Source of the DNA: Allostellaceae bacterium
GTDB lineage: Bacteria; Pseudomonadota; Alphaproteobacteria; ATCC43930; CGMCC-115725
NCBI GenBank assembly: GCA_025451725.1
Contig: JANWJX010000069.1
Location: 1 to 50,881 of the forward strand
DNA: 50,881 nt
Direction: 5' to 3'
Below are positions 35,930 to 44,340 of this stretch, piece after piece; within the stretch, counting starts at the first letter, position 1; each line of letters opens with the position of its first letter. The notes beneath the pieces were generated by a model. The model worked only from the letters and a program-made list of their open reading frames with translations. It had not been told where the DNA came from and did not search any database. The position numbers were made by a program, and so were the translations under genes.

Positions 35930-37291
35930 ATGAAAGTCAGCGTCTTTGGCATTGGGTATGTCGGCACCGTGGTCGCCGCCTGCATGGCGGATGAGGGCCA
36001 TGACATCGTCGCGGTCGACATCTCGACCGAGAAGGTCGACGCCATCAATGCGGGCCAGTCGCCGATCGTCGAGCCGGGTCTCGGTGAACTGATCGAGCGC
36101 GCGGTGAAAGCGCGGCGGCTGTCCGCCACCGCCGACGTCGCACGGGCGATGGCGGACTCCGAGCTCAGCTTCATCTGCGTCGGCACGCCGAGCCTGCCGA
36201 ACGGCAGCCTCGATCTCAAATACGTGCTTCAGATCGCCGCCGATATCGGCAAGTCGCTTAAGACCAAGCGCGATTGGCACATGGTCGTGGTGCGCTCGAC
36301 GATTCTGCCGGGCGTGATGGAGAGCCAGATCATTCCGCTGCTGCGCGAACATTCGGGCAAGGAGCCGGGCAAGGATTTCGGCCTCGGCTATTACCCCGAG
36401 TTCCTGCGCGAAAGCTCCGCCATCGAGGATTTTCGCAATCCGCAGGTCGCGGTGATTGGCGCGATGGATGCGCGCACAGCCGACGCGCTCAAAAGCCTCA
36501 ACGCGGATAACGGCGCCACCAGTTTCGTGGTCGATTGCCGCACCGCCGCGTCGATCAAATACGCCAACAATGTCTGGCACGCCTTGAAGGTCAGTTTCGC
36601 CAACGAGATGGGCGCGATCTGCAAGGCGTCGGGCATCGACGGCAACAAGGTCATGGAAATCCTCTGCGCCGATAAGCGGCTCAACATTTCCCCGGCTTAC
36701 ATGAAGCCCGGCTTCGCGTTCGGCGGCTCGTGCCTGCCGAAGGATCTGCGCGCGCTCCGTTATCACGCCAAGATGGTCGACGCGCCGACGCCGATCCTCG
36801 ACGCCACCGTCGCGGTCAACCATTTGCAGATCGACCGGGCGCTCGCGGCCATCGCCGCCACCGGCAAGCGCAGCGTCGCCATGCTGGGCCTGACCTTCAA
36901 GCCGAACACCGACGATCTGCGCGAAAGCCCGCTGGTCGAACTGGCCGAACGCCTGCTCGGCAAGGGCTACCGGCTTACGATCTACGACCGCGATCTCCAG
37001 GTCGCGAAGCTGGTCGGCTCCAACCGCCGGTTCGCGATGCAGCATCTGCCGCATCTCAACGATCTGTTGGTCGACGACCTCGCTTCCGCGCTGCGCGGCG
37101 GCGACGTCGTGGTGGTCGGCACCGGCCACAAGGCGTTCGCCGATCTGCGTCCGAAGCTCGCGGCGCATCATCACGTCGTCGATCTGGTCGGCCGCGATCT
37201 CGCCCTGCGCGGCCACCCGAATTACGACGGCGCCGGCTGGGCCGATGCCGCGCCGCAACGCACGCCGATTACCGTGATCCGCGCCGCCTAA
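35930..37291 (+). CDS. algD: AlgD-type GDP-mannose 6-dehydrogenase (UDP-glucose/GDP-mannose dehydrogenase family)
   Basis: The 453-residue enzyme oxidises a nucleotide sugar to its uronic acid with two NAD+. The N-terminal NAD site is VFGIGYVGTVVAACMADEGH. NPQVAVIG and YYPEFLRESSAIEDF are conserved, and the catalytic Cys is at residue 268 in GFAFGGSCLPKDLRAL, the same number I recall for Pseudomonas AlgD. Along the length it reads closer to AlgD than to Ugd, for example SPIVEPGL, SFICVGTPS, NVWHALKVSFANE and DDLRESPLVELAE. The product would be GDP-mannuronate for the EPS. No alg8, alg44 or algA homologue is in the window, so this is not a standard alginate locus. It starts 35 bases after the lyase gene. 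Confidence 0.9.
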   Translation: MKVSVFGIGYVGTVVAACMADEGHDIVAVDISTEKVDAINAGQSPIVEPGLGELIERAVKARRLSATADVARAMADSELSFICVGTPSLPNGSLDLKYVLQIAADIGKSLKTKRDWHMVVVRSTILPGVMESQIIPLLREHSGKEPGKDFGLGYYPEFLRESSAIEDFRNPQVAVIGAMDARTADALKSLNADNGATSFVVDCRTAASIKYANNVWHALKVSFANEMGAICKASGIDGNKVMEILCADKRLNISPAYMKPGFAFGGSCLPKDLRALRYHAKMVDAPTPILDATVAVNHLQIDRALAAIAATGKRSVAMLGLTFKPNTDDLRESPLVELAERLLGKGYRLTIYDRDLQVAKLVGSNRRFAMQHLPHLNDLLVDDLASALRGGDVVVVGTGHKAFADLRPKLAAHHHVVDLVGRDLALRGHPNYDGAGWADAAPQRTPITVIRAA

Positions 37292-37358
37292 GGCGGCTTC
37301 GTCCGCTATTCCGGTCCGTCTGGCGTCGGCGTCTTGAACCTGCTTTCATCCGCCGCAT

Positions 37359-38567
37359 ATGGCGGATCGAGCGCTCAGCCATCGTGACGCATCGGCGACC
37401 GGGTCGCCACTCGAGGTTCTTGCCGCCTTTGCGCGGCTCGGCGTGACCTGCTTCGGCGGTCCCATCGCCCATATCGGCTATTTTCGAGACGAGTTCGTCG
37501 CGCGCCGCGGCTGGTTGAGCGACCGGGCCTTCGCCGACCTGGTCGCATTGTGTCAATTCCTCCCCGGTCCTGCGTCGAGCCAGGTCGGTTTTTCCATCGG
37601 CTTGATGCGCGCGGGTTATCTCGGTGGTTTGGCGGCCTGGACGGGATTCACCGTTCCATCGGCCGTGTTGATGGTGCTGTTCGCCTATGGCGCGGTGTTC
37701 CTCGGCGGCTTGGTCGGGCAGGGCGTGCTGCACGGGCTGAAACTGGTGGCGGTCGCCATCGTCGCGCAGGCGGTTTGGAATATGGCGCGGACGCTCGCGC
37801 CGGACCGCGAGCGCGCCACGATCGCGGCGGCGGCCGTGCTGATATTGCTCGTGCATTCCACCATCGCGCCGCTTTTGGTCATTGTCGCTGGCGGCGTCGC
37901 CGGTTGGCGCGTTTGCCGGGTGGCAGGCGCGACGAGCGACGGAACGCTCGGACTGCCGGTATCCCGCCGCGTCGGGATCGCGGCGTTGTCGCTGTTCTTC
38001 CTGTTGCTCGCGGGATTGCCGCTGTTGCATCGCCTCGGCGTGCCCGGCGTGAACGAGTTCGATGCATTCTATCGCGCGGGCGCGCTGGTGTTTGGCGGCG
38101 GTCACGTCGTGTTGCCGCTGTTGCGCGACACGGTGGTCGCGCCAGGTTGGATCGACGAAAACACCTTTCTGGCCGGCTACGGCGCGGCGCAGGCTTTGCC
38201 CGGCCCGCTTTTCACTTTCTCCGCCTATCTCGGCACGGTTATCGCGGGAGTGCCGGGAGCGGTGTTGGCGCTGATAGCGATCTTCCTCCCGGGCATCCTG
38301 ATCCTGTTGGGCACATTGCCGTTCTGGGACGATTTCCGAAAGCGTCGCGGCGCGCAGGCCGCAATGCGCGGTATCAATGCAGCGGTTGTCGGTATTCTCG
38401 CGGCGGCCCTGTACAACCCGCTTTGGGTGAGCGCCGTTAAAGCCGCACCCGATTTCGCGCTGGCGTTGGTGGCATTTGTGTTGCTCACGGTCTGGCGCGC
38501 GCCGCCCATCGTGGTGGTGGCGCTTGCGGTCGGCGGCGGGATTGCCATCGGGCAGATCGCGCGGTAA
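37359..38567 (+). CDS. chrA: Chromate transporter ChrA family protein
   Basis: The 402-residue membrane protein has the two-domain CHR layout. The first half carries ARLGVTCFGGPIAHIGYF, then QFLPGPASSQVGFSIGLM. The second half repeats the pattern as ALVFGGGHVVLPLLRD, then AQALPGPLFTFSAYLGT. Each half has about six helices. The family exports chromate, probably by exchange with sulfate or protons. Its length matches long-chain ChrA. No chrB regulator is nearby. The stop codon lies in a 20-base tandem duplication, so an in-frame copy of its last codons follows in the trailer. The ATG has only a weak ribosome site. Confidence 0.9.
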   Translation: MADRALSHRDASATGSPLEVLAAFARLGVTCFGGPIAHIGYFRDEFVARRGWLSDRAFADLVALCQFLPGPASSQVGFSIGLMRAGYLGGLAAWTGFTVPSAVLMVLFAYGAVFLGGLVGQGVLHGLKLVAVAIVAQAVWNMARTLAPDRERATIAAAAVLILLVHSTIAPLLVIVAGGVAGWRVCRVAGATSDGTLGLPVSRRVGIAALSLFFLLLAGLPLLHRLGVPGVNEFDAFYRAGALVFGGGHVVLPLLRDTVVAPGWIDENTFLAGYGAAQALPGPLFTFSAYLGTVIAGVPGAVLALIAIFLPGILILLGTLPFWDDFRKRRGAQAAMRGINAAVVGILAAALYNPLWVSAVKAAPDFALALVAFVLLTVWRAPPIVVVALAVGGGIAIGQIAR

Positions 38568-38590
38568 TCGGGCAGATCGCGCGGTAATCG
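38547..38590. repeat. 20-base tandem duplication over the chrA stop
   Basis: The unit ATCGGGCAGATCGCGCGGTA occurs at 38547-38566 and again at 38567-38586, followed by four more matching bases. The first copy encodes the last residues of ChrA up to most of the stop codon. The second copy is untranslated. Confidence 0.9.
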
Positions 38591-38615
38591 ACTGAACAAG
38601 ATTTGGGAGATCGCT

Positions 38616-39527
38616 ATGCAGGATTTTGCGGGCAAAGTCGCATTCATCACCGGCGGCGCGAGCGGCGCCGGCTTCGGCCAGGCCAAGGTGTTTTCCAAGG
38701 CGGGCTGCAAAATCGCCATCGCCGATATCCGCCAGGATGCGCTCGACAAGGCGGTCGCCGAGCTGAAACAGCGCGGCGCGCAGGTTCACGGCGTCAGGCT
38801 CGACATCACCGACCGAGACGCCTATCTCCGCGCCGCCGATGAGGTGGAGCGCGCGCTCGGCCCGGTGCAGCTTCTGTTCAACACCGCCGGCGTGTCGATC
38901 TTCGGCCCGCTGGAGAAGGCGACCTACGCCGATTACGACTGGATGATGGGCGTCAATTTCGGCGGTGTGGTCAACGGCATGCAGACCTTCGTGCCGCGCA
39001 TGATCGCGCACGGCAAGGGCGGGCACATCGTCAACACCGCCTCGCTCGGCGCCTTCTTCGCCGCCAGCGTCGCCGGCATCTACAGCGCTTCGAAATTCGC
39101 GGTGCACGGCATTTCGATGGCGATGCGCGACGCACTGGCGAAATACGATATCGGCGTGTCGTGCCTGTGCCCGGCGAACATCAAGACCAACATCGCGGAA
39201 TCGATCAAGACGCGGCCGGCGAAATACGCCAATAGCGGCTTCCAGGTCGACGACGACGAAATCAAGGCCCTCCACGAAATCTACAGCCAGGGCATGGAGC
39301 CGGAGGAACTCGCCGGCCACGTCCTCGAGGCGGTGAAGAAAAACCAGTTCTACATCATCCCCTATCCCGAATCGCGCAAAGGGCTGGAGATGGGTTTCAA
39401 GGCGGTGCTCGATGCGCTCCCGCCCGAGGACTCCGACCAGGAAGGGCAGTCCAAGCGCGGCCAGGCGATGGCGAAATACCGCGCCGCCCGCGAAGCGCTC
39501 GACAAGAAGAAATACGGGCGGAAGTAG
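38616..39527 (+). CDS. Short-chain dehydrogenase/reductase (SDR) family oxidoreductase
   Basis: The 303-residue protein has the classical SDR layout. The coenzyme motif is ITGGASGAGFGQAKVF (T-G-x3-G-x-G), followed by ADIRQDALD where an acidic residue after the second strand favours NAD(H). The structural motif is FNTAGVSIFG (NTAG in place of NNAG), the catalytic Ser is in IVNTASLGAFFAAS, and the Tyr/Lys pair is in YSASKFAVHG. The C-terminal about 50 residues are longer than the SDR core and basic (AREALDKKKYGRK). The substrate is unknown. GGGAG lies 6 bases upstream of the ATG. Confidence 0.9.
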   Translation: MQDFAGKVAFITGGASGAGFGQAKVFSKAGCKIAIADIRQDALDKAVAELKQRGAQVHGVRLDITDRDAYLRAADEVERALGPVQLLFNTAGVSIFGPLEKATYADYDWMMGVNFGGVVNGMQTFVPRMIAHGKGGHIVNTASLGAFFAASVAGIYSASKFAVHGISMAMRDALAKYDIGVSCLCPANIKTNIAESIKTRPAKYANSGFQVDDDEIKALHEIYSQGMEPEELAGHVLEAVKKNQFYIIPYPESRKGLEMGFKAVLDALPPEDSDQEGQSKRGQAMAKYRAAREALDKKKYGRK

Positions 39528-39548
39528 GAGTCTCAAAATTTCTTAATG

Positions 39549-39566
39549 TTCCGCTCACCTTCCGCT
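39549..39566 (+). promoter_or_regulatory. Direct repeat with 11-base phase upstream of degP
   Basis: TTCCGCT occurs at 39549-39555 and again at 39560-39566, an 11-base period typical of OmpR/PhoB-family response-regulator sites. The only OmpR-family regulator in the window is encoded just downstream of degP. Binding is inferred, not shown. Confidence 0.4.
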
Positions 39567-39623
39567 GAAGGGTAAGGGCCTACCTCAATCCCAGCGTTTA
39601 TTGCATCTGGGAAGGGTTTAGCC

Positions 39624-41144
39624 ATGACATCTTTGTTCGATCGTTTGGGCCGTGGCCGCAAGACCGCGTTTGCCGCCGCTTTGCTCGCGGGCACTGCGCT
39701 CGCCACCGGCGGTTATTTCTGGTCGAACGGCAGCACCGCCTTGGCCGCGCCGATCCAGGTCGCGCCCGGCACGGTGCAGCCGGTGTTCAACCAGGCCGGC
39801 TTCGCGCCGCTGGTCCGGCAGGTGAAGGCCGCGGTGGTCAACATCTCGACTGCCGGCGTGACCCATGCCTCGAACATGACCGAAATGCAGCAGATGCCGG
39901 ATTTCGGCGATCAGGATTCGCCGTTCGGCGACATGATGCGGCAATTCTTTCAGCATCAACAGCGCGGCGGCCAAGGCGGTGGTGCGCTTGAGCGCGCGAT
40001 GGGGTCGGGCTTCATCGTCGATCCCGCCGGCTACATCGTGACCAACAACCACGTCATCGATCACGCCAACAAGATCACTGTCACGCTCGACGACGGCTCG
40101 TCCTATCTGGCGAAGGTGATCGGCCGCGACGACAAGACCGATCTCGCGCTGTTGAAGATCGACGCGCACAAAACCCTCCCCTACGTCGCGTTCGGCAATT
40201 CCGACGGCGAGCAGGTCGGCGACTGGGTGGTCGCGGTCGGCAATCCGTTTGGCCTCGGCGGCACCGTCACCGCGGGCATCGTCTCGGCGCACGGCCGCAA
40301 CATCAACGAAGGTCCCTACGACGATTTCCTCCAGATCGATGCGCCGATCAATCCGGGCAATTCCGGCGGGCCGCTGTTCAATCAGTCGGGCCAGGTGATC
40401 GGCATCGACACCGCGATCTATTCGCCGAACGGCGGCAGCGTCGGGATCGGCTTCGCGATCCCGTCCAATATCGCGTCGCATGTCGTGTCGCAACTGCGCG
40501 AGCATGGCAGCGTGTCGCGCGGCTGGCTCGGCGTTCAGATGCAGCCGGTGACGCCGGCGCTGGGCAAAGCGATCGGCATGAAGGAGCCGCGCGGCGTCCT
40601 GGTCGACGACGTGACGGCGAATTCTCCGGCGGCGCACGCCGAGCTGAAACAGGGTGACGTGATCCTGGCGTATAACGGCATCTCGATCAAAGACGGGCGC
40701 GATCTCGCCCGCGATGTCGCCAACTCCGCTGCCGGACGCAGCGTGAACCTCACCGTGTGGCGCGGCGGCAGCGAGCGCACGGTCGCCGTCACCATCGGCA
40801 CGATGGCGAAAGAAAAGACCGCGTCGGCCGCCTCGCATGAAAGTCAGGAGCGCGTCGGCATGGCGCTCGCCCCGCTGTCGCGCGAGACCCGCGAGCAGCT
40901 CGGCCTCGATCCGTCGGCCAATGGCGTCGTGGTCGCCAACGTCCAGCCTGGCAGCCGCGCCGACGAAAGCGGTTTGCAGGAAGGCGACGTGATCCAGCGC
41001 GTCGGTGACGAATCGGTGACAACGCCGTCCGAGGCGGTGGCGAAAATCCATCAGGCCGAGCGCGACAAGAAAGAAGCTGTGCCGCTGCTGGTGACGCGCA
41101 ACGGCAACACGTATTATCTGGCGCTGCAATTGCAGCGGGGCTGA
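39624..41144 (+). CDS. degP: Periplasmic DegP/HtrA family serine protease
   Basis: The 506-residue protein has an N-terminal signal or anchor (TAFAAALLAGTALATGGYFW). The trypsin-like domain has the triad His143 (TNNHVIDHAN), Asp173 (KTDLALLKID) and Ser247 (NPGNSGGPLFN). Two PDZ domains follow at about 300-385 (RGVLVDDVTANSPAAHAELK) and 410-500 (GVVVANVQPGSRADESGLQE). DegP degrades and refolds misfolded envelope proteins. A Met/Gln-rich loop (about 85-120: MTEMQQMPDF, QFFQHQQRGGQGGG) precedes the protease domain, as in DegP. It is followed after 117 bases by a two-component system on the same strand, which may control it. Confidence 0.95.
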   Translation: MTSLFDRLGRGRKTAFAAALLAGTALATGGYFWSNGSTALAAPIQVAPGTVQPVFNQAGFAPLVRQVKAAVVNISTAGVTHASNMTEMQQMPDFGDQDSPFGDMMRQFFQHQQRGGQGGGALERAMGSGFIVDPAGYIVTNNHVIDHANKITVTLDDGSSYLAKVIGRDDKTDLALLKIDAHKTLPYVAFGNSDGEQVGDWVVAVGNPFGLGGTVTAGIVSAHGRNINEGPYDDFLQIDAPINPGNSGGPLFNQSGQVIGIDTAIYSPNGGSVGIGFAIPSNIASHVVSQLREHGSVSRGWLGVQMQPVTPALGKAIGMKEPRGVLVDDVTANSPAAHAELKQGDVILAYNGISIKDGRDLARDVANSAAGRSVNLTVWRGGSERTVAVTIGTMAKEKTASAASHESQERVGMALAPLSRETREQLGLDPSANGVVVANVQPGSRADESGLQEGDVIQRVGDESVTTPSEAVAKIHQAERDKKEAVPLLVTRNGNTYYLALQLQRG

Positions 41145-41164
41145 CGAGGTTGAACTGCTTTGTC

Positions 41165-41242
41165 ACCCCCGGGCGTGACCCGGGGGTCTAAAGCGAGCGA
41201 CGGGACGGTCCGTCAAATGATTGCCGGTCAAGCCCCGGCAAT
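41165..41242. repeat. Pair of palindromic elements (REP-like) between degP and the response regulator
   Basis: Two hairpins lie 32 bases apart. The first is ACCCCCGGG (41165-41173), loop CGTGA, CCCGGGGGT (41179-41187). The second is ATTGCCGG (41220-41227), 7-base loop, CCGGCAAT (41235-41242), followed by GACGAAT. Both have the form of the dispersed G+C-rich intergenic repeats common in Rhizobiales. Neither is followed by a T-run, so neither is a good intrinsic terminator. Confidence 0.75.
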
Positions 41243-41261
41243 GACGAATACGGTGAGGTGC

Positions 41262-41939
41262 ATGAAAGTCCTCGTCGTGGAAGACAATGAACGGGTCGCG
41301 CAGTTCATCGCCAAGGGACTGCGCGAAGCCGGCCATGCCGTCGATCAGGCCGGCACGGGGCGTGACGGGTTGTTCCTCGCCGCATCCGAAAAATACGATG
41401 TCATCGTCATGGATCGCATGCTGCCGGGCGGCATCGACGGGCTGAGCATCGTCGAGACGCTGCGCACCACCGGCAACAAGACGCCAATCCTGATCCTCAG
41501 CGCGCTGGCCGAGGTCGACGACCGCATCCGCGGCCTGCGCGCCGGGGGCGACGACTATCTTACCAAGCCGTTCGCTTTCGGCGAGCTGGCGGCGCGGCTC
41601 GACGCGCTGGCGCGCCGCTCGCAAGGCACCGACCGCAACGCCGCGCTGGAAGTCGGCGATCTGAAGATGGACCTGCTGGCGCACAGAGTGACGCGCGGCG
41701 GCACGCCGATAGCTCTCAAGCCGCGCGAATTCGCCCTGCTCGAATTCATGATGCGCCACGCCGGCCAAGTGGTGACGCGGACCATGCTGCTCGAGCATGT
41801 CTGGGAATATCATTTCGATCCGCAGACTAACGTGGTCGATGTGCATATCAGTAAGCTGCGGCAGAAGATCGATGCCGGTTTCGCGCCGGCGCTGTTGCAC
41901 ACGGTACGCGGCGTCGGTTACCGGCTCGGCGCTGAATGA
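41262..41939 (+). CDS. OmpR/PhoB-family response regulator
   Basis: The ATG at 41262 gives 225 residues; GAGG lies 4 bases upstream. A longer frame to 41160 would run through the palindromic element and is rejected. The receiver domain has the acidic pocket in VLVVEDNERVA, the phosphorylation site Asp51 (VIVMDRMLPG), the switch Ser in ILILSALAEVDD, and Lys in DDYLTKPFAFGEL. The C-terminal winged helix (about 125-222) has KPREFALLEFMMRHAGQVV and the recognition-helix segment TNVVDVHISKLRQKID, ending HTVRGVGYRLG. It controls transcription when phosphorylated by the partner kinase, whose gene overlaps it by 4 bases. Confidence 0.95.
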   Translation: MKVLVVEDNERVAQFIAKGLREAGHAVDQAGTGRDGLFLAASEKYDVIVMDRMLPGGIDGLSIVETLRTTGNKTPILILSALAEVDDRIRGLRAGGDDYLTKPFAFGELAARLDALARRSQGTDRNAALEVGDLKMDLLAHRVTRGGTPIALKPREFALLEFMMRHAGQVVTRTMLLEHVWEYHFDPQTNVVDVHISKLRQKIDAGFAPALLHTVRGVGYRLGAE

Positions 41940-43327
41940 TCCGCTTGTTGCGGTCGGTCTCGGTGCGCTTGGCGCTGGGTTATGCCGCGATTTTCATTCT
42001 CTCCTCGTTCCTCTTGGTTGGCGCGTTGTGGTGGCGCACCGCGGCCTATCTCGACCGCGAGGTCGATGCCGTCATCGTCGCCGACGCGCAGGCGGTCGGC
42101 GACCGGCTGCACGATTTCGGCCTGATCGGCGCGCTCCAAACGGTGCGCGACCGTGCCGCCGCGGAATCCGACGAGCACGCGATCTATCTCCTCGCCGACC
42201 CCGGCCTTCATGCGCTCGCCGGCAATCTCAGCGCCTGGCCGGTGCAGATCGGCGGCGGGCCCGGTTGGTACGAGATCGGACTGGCGCGCAATGGCCGCCT
42301 TCATGCGACGCGGATCATCTATGCCGCGCTGCCCGGAGGCTATCGCCTGCTGGTCGGGCGCGACGTGCAGGACCGTGTCGCGATCCGCCGCACCATCCTC
42401 GGCGGGCTGGCCTGGGCCGTGGGCATCGCGATTCTGCTCGCGATCGCGGGTGGCATGCTGATCAGGCGCGGCGTCCTCCGCCAGGTCGAGGCGATCAACC
42501 GCACAACCGCCGCGATCGTGCGGGGCGATCTGGCGCGGCGCTTGCCGACCCACGACTCGACCGACGAATTCGACCAGCTGTCGCAGACCATCAACGGCAT
42601 GCTGGCGCAGATTCAGGTTCTGATCGAAGGCGTGCGCAACGCTTCCAACACCGTCGCGCACGATCTGCGCACGCCGCTAACCGAGCTGCGCAACCGGCTC
42701 GAGGAATTACTTCGCCGCCGCCCGCCGATCGAGGAGGCATGGAGCGAGGTGCAGGGCTCGGTCGGCGATCTCGACCGTGTCATCGGCGTCTTCAACGCGC
42801 TGCTGCGTCTCGCCGACATCGATTCAGGTGCGCGTCTCTCGGGCTTCCGCGAGGTGCGGCTCGACAGCGTGGCGGCCGAGGTCGCCGAGCTTTACGGGCC
42901 GGTCGCGGAGGCCAAAGGCAGCGATCTCGCTTATGCGGCGCCGGCCGACGCGGTCACGGTGCAAGGCGACCCCGACCTCTTGGCGCAGGCGATCTCGAAC
43001 CTCGTCGACAACGCCGTAAAATTTTCGCCGGCCGGTGGAAAAGTCGTGCTCGACGTAAGGCAAACCGCCGATGGCGCCGCCGAAGTGCGCGTGACGGATC
43101 GCGGGCCCGGCATCGCCGACGCGGAAAAGACCGAGGTGGTGCGCCGCTTCTATCGCGGCGACGCCGGCAAGGGCAAAAGCGGCGTGGGGCTGGGTCTCAG
43201 CGTGGTCGCCGCCGTCGCCAAGCTGCATGGCGGGCGGCTCGAATTCGCCGACGGCGATCCTGGGCTGATCGCGACGCTTATCTTGCCGGCGCCGTCGGCA
43301 TCGGGTGCGTTGCCGAAACCGGCGTGA
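41936..43327 (+). CDS. Sensor histidine kinase
   Basis: The 463-residue kinase starts at an ATG overlapping the regulator stop (ATGA). TM1 is at about residues 12-34. A periplasmic region of about 120 residues with no recognised sensor fold follows, then TM2 at about 158-180, a HAMP domain (AINRTTAAIVRGDLARRLP), a DHp helix with the phospho-acceptor His242 (NTVAHDLRTPLTEL), and an ATPase domain with N-box ISNLVDNAVKFSP, G1 VTDRGPGIAD and G2 GKSGVGLGLSVVAA. The 3' end overlaps the convergent L,D-transpeptidase gene by 50 bases. Its position after degP suggests envelope-stress sensing, which is inference. Confidence 0.94.
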   Translation: MIRLLRSVSVRLALGYAAIFILSSFLLVGALWWRTAAYLDREVDAVIVADAQAVGDRLHDFGLIGALQTVRDRAAAESDEHAIYLLADPGLHALAGNLSAWPVQIGGGPGWYEIGLARNGRLHATRIIYAALPGGYRLLVGRDVQDRVAIRRTILGGLAWAVGIAILLAIAGGMLIRRGVLRQVEAINRTTAAIVRGDLARRLPTHDSTDEFDQLSQTINGMLAQIQVLIEGVRNASNTVAHDLRTPLTELRNRLEELLRRRPPIEEAWSEVQGSVGDLDRVIGVFNALLRLADIDSGARLSGFREVRLDSVAAEVAELYGPVAEAKGSDLAYAAPADAVTVQGDPDLLAQAISNLVDNAVKFSPAGGKVVLDVRQTADGAAEVRVTDRGPGIADAEKTEVVRRFYRGDAGKGKSGVGLGLSVVAAVAKLHGGRLEFADGDPGLIATLILPAPSASGALPKPA

Positions 43328-44273
43328 CGCCGGGCTGCCCCGCATCTGCGATACTCGGCGGCGTTACCGGAGTCGGGATGCTGGTGCGCTCGAGGCCAAG
43401 CCGCGTCACCAGCGCCCAATCGACCTCATCGGCTCTGTCGCCGGCGACGTCGCGCACGCGCTGCACGAGATCGTCGGGCACGACGCGGGTTATCGGATGC
43501 TCGATATCGATTTCATCGACCTGCGATTTGTTGGGAAACACCGCGACATAGAGCCGGTTATGCACCCACGCCGCCTCGACTTCCTGGTTGATCACGCGGA
43601 CCTGCGTGCCGACTGGAATCTCGTGGAACAAATGGTCGATATCCTCGGGATAGAAATGAATGCAGCCATGGCTGACATTGCGGCCGACGCCGTAAGGCTT
43701 GTTGGTGCCGTGAAGGTAATAGCCGCGCCACCCGAGCCCCATTGCGAGGTCGCCCATCGGATTGTCGGGCCCCGGTGGCATATAGGCCGGCAGTTCCGGG
43801 CGCTCGCGGCGGATCGAGGGCGGCGGCGTCCATCCTGGATGAATCTGCTTGCTGACGACACGCGTGACGCCGGTGGGCGTGATCCAGCCTTGCACTCCGG
43901 CGCCGATCGGATACGTCTCAACCGTCTTGCCGCCAGGTGGGAAATAAAACACACGCTGTTCGGCGAGATTGAGGACAATACCTTTGCGCGGCCCATCCGG
44001 CAGCAGATAAAGGTTTGGCAGGACGATGTGCTTGTCCTTGCCCGGAATCCACGGATTGACGCCTGGATTCGCGAGCATCAGCTGGGCATAGCCGAGGTCG
44101 TTGTCGCGTGCGACGTCGAGCAGCGTGTCCTTGTAGACGGCGACGTACTCACCGATGCCGCCGATCGCGTTCTGGCCGGGTGTCAAAGCATAGGTGCGCG
44201 CGCCTGCGAGCGACGGCACCAAAATCAGTGCGGCGATAACGGCGACGCTTCGCCAGCGCTCGAACACAATCAT
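43278..44273 (-). CDS. L,D-transpeptidase (ErfK/YbiS/YkuD family) with LysM-like N-terminal domain
   Basis: The ATG at 44273 gives 331 residues with a signal peptide (SVAVIAALILVPSLAGA); the frame is open further upstream without better support. The LysM-like part is EYVAVYKDTLLDVARDNDLG to WIPGKDKHIVLP. The YkuD domain (about 120-260) has the active site GYYLHGTNKPYGVGRNVSHG with His202 and the nucleophile Cys204. The long proline-rich tail resembles ErfK/YbiS/YcfS enzymes. These make 3-3 peptidoglycan cross-links or attach Braun lipoprotein to peptidoglycan. The gene lies directly downstream of an Lpp-like lipoprotein gene, which favours the lipoprotein-anchoring role. Confidence 0.92.
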   Translation of the reverse strand: MIVFERWRSVAVIAALILVPSLAGARTYALTPGQNAIGGIGEYVAVYKDTLLDVARDNDLGYAQLMLANPGVNPWIPGKDKHIVLPNLYLLPDGPRKGIVLNLAEQRVFYFPPGGKTVETYPIGAGVQGWITPTGVTRVVSKQIHPGWTPPPSIRRERPELPAYMPPGPDNPMGDLAMGLGWRGYYLHGTNKPYGVGRNVSHGCIHFYPEDIDHLFHEIPVGTQVRVINQEVEAAWVHNRLYVAVFPNKSQVDEIDIEHPITRVVPDDLVQRVRDVAGDRADEVDWALVTRLGLERTSIPTPVTPPSIADAGQPGVTPVSATHPMPTAPAR

Positions 44274-44340
44274 CCGAAGGTTACCCGGCGGCCGCTCATC
44301 GCGTCGCCGGGTCTCCCAATAAAACGAAAATCGAACCGAC

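Noticed and set aside
41160-41261. Upstream extension of the response regulator
   Set aside because: It would translate through two palindromic intergenic elements, while the ATG at 41262 has GAGG nearby and begins the receiver domain exactly.
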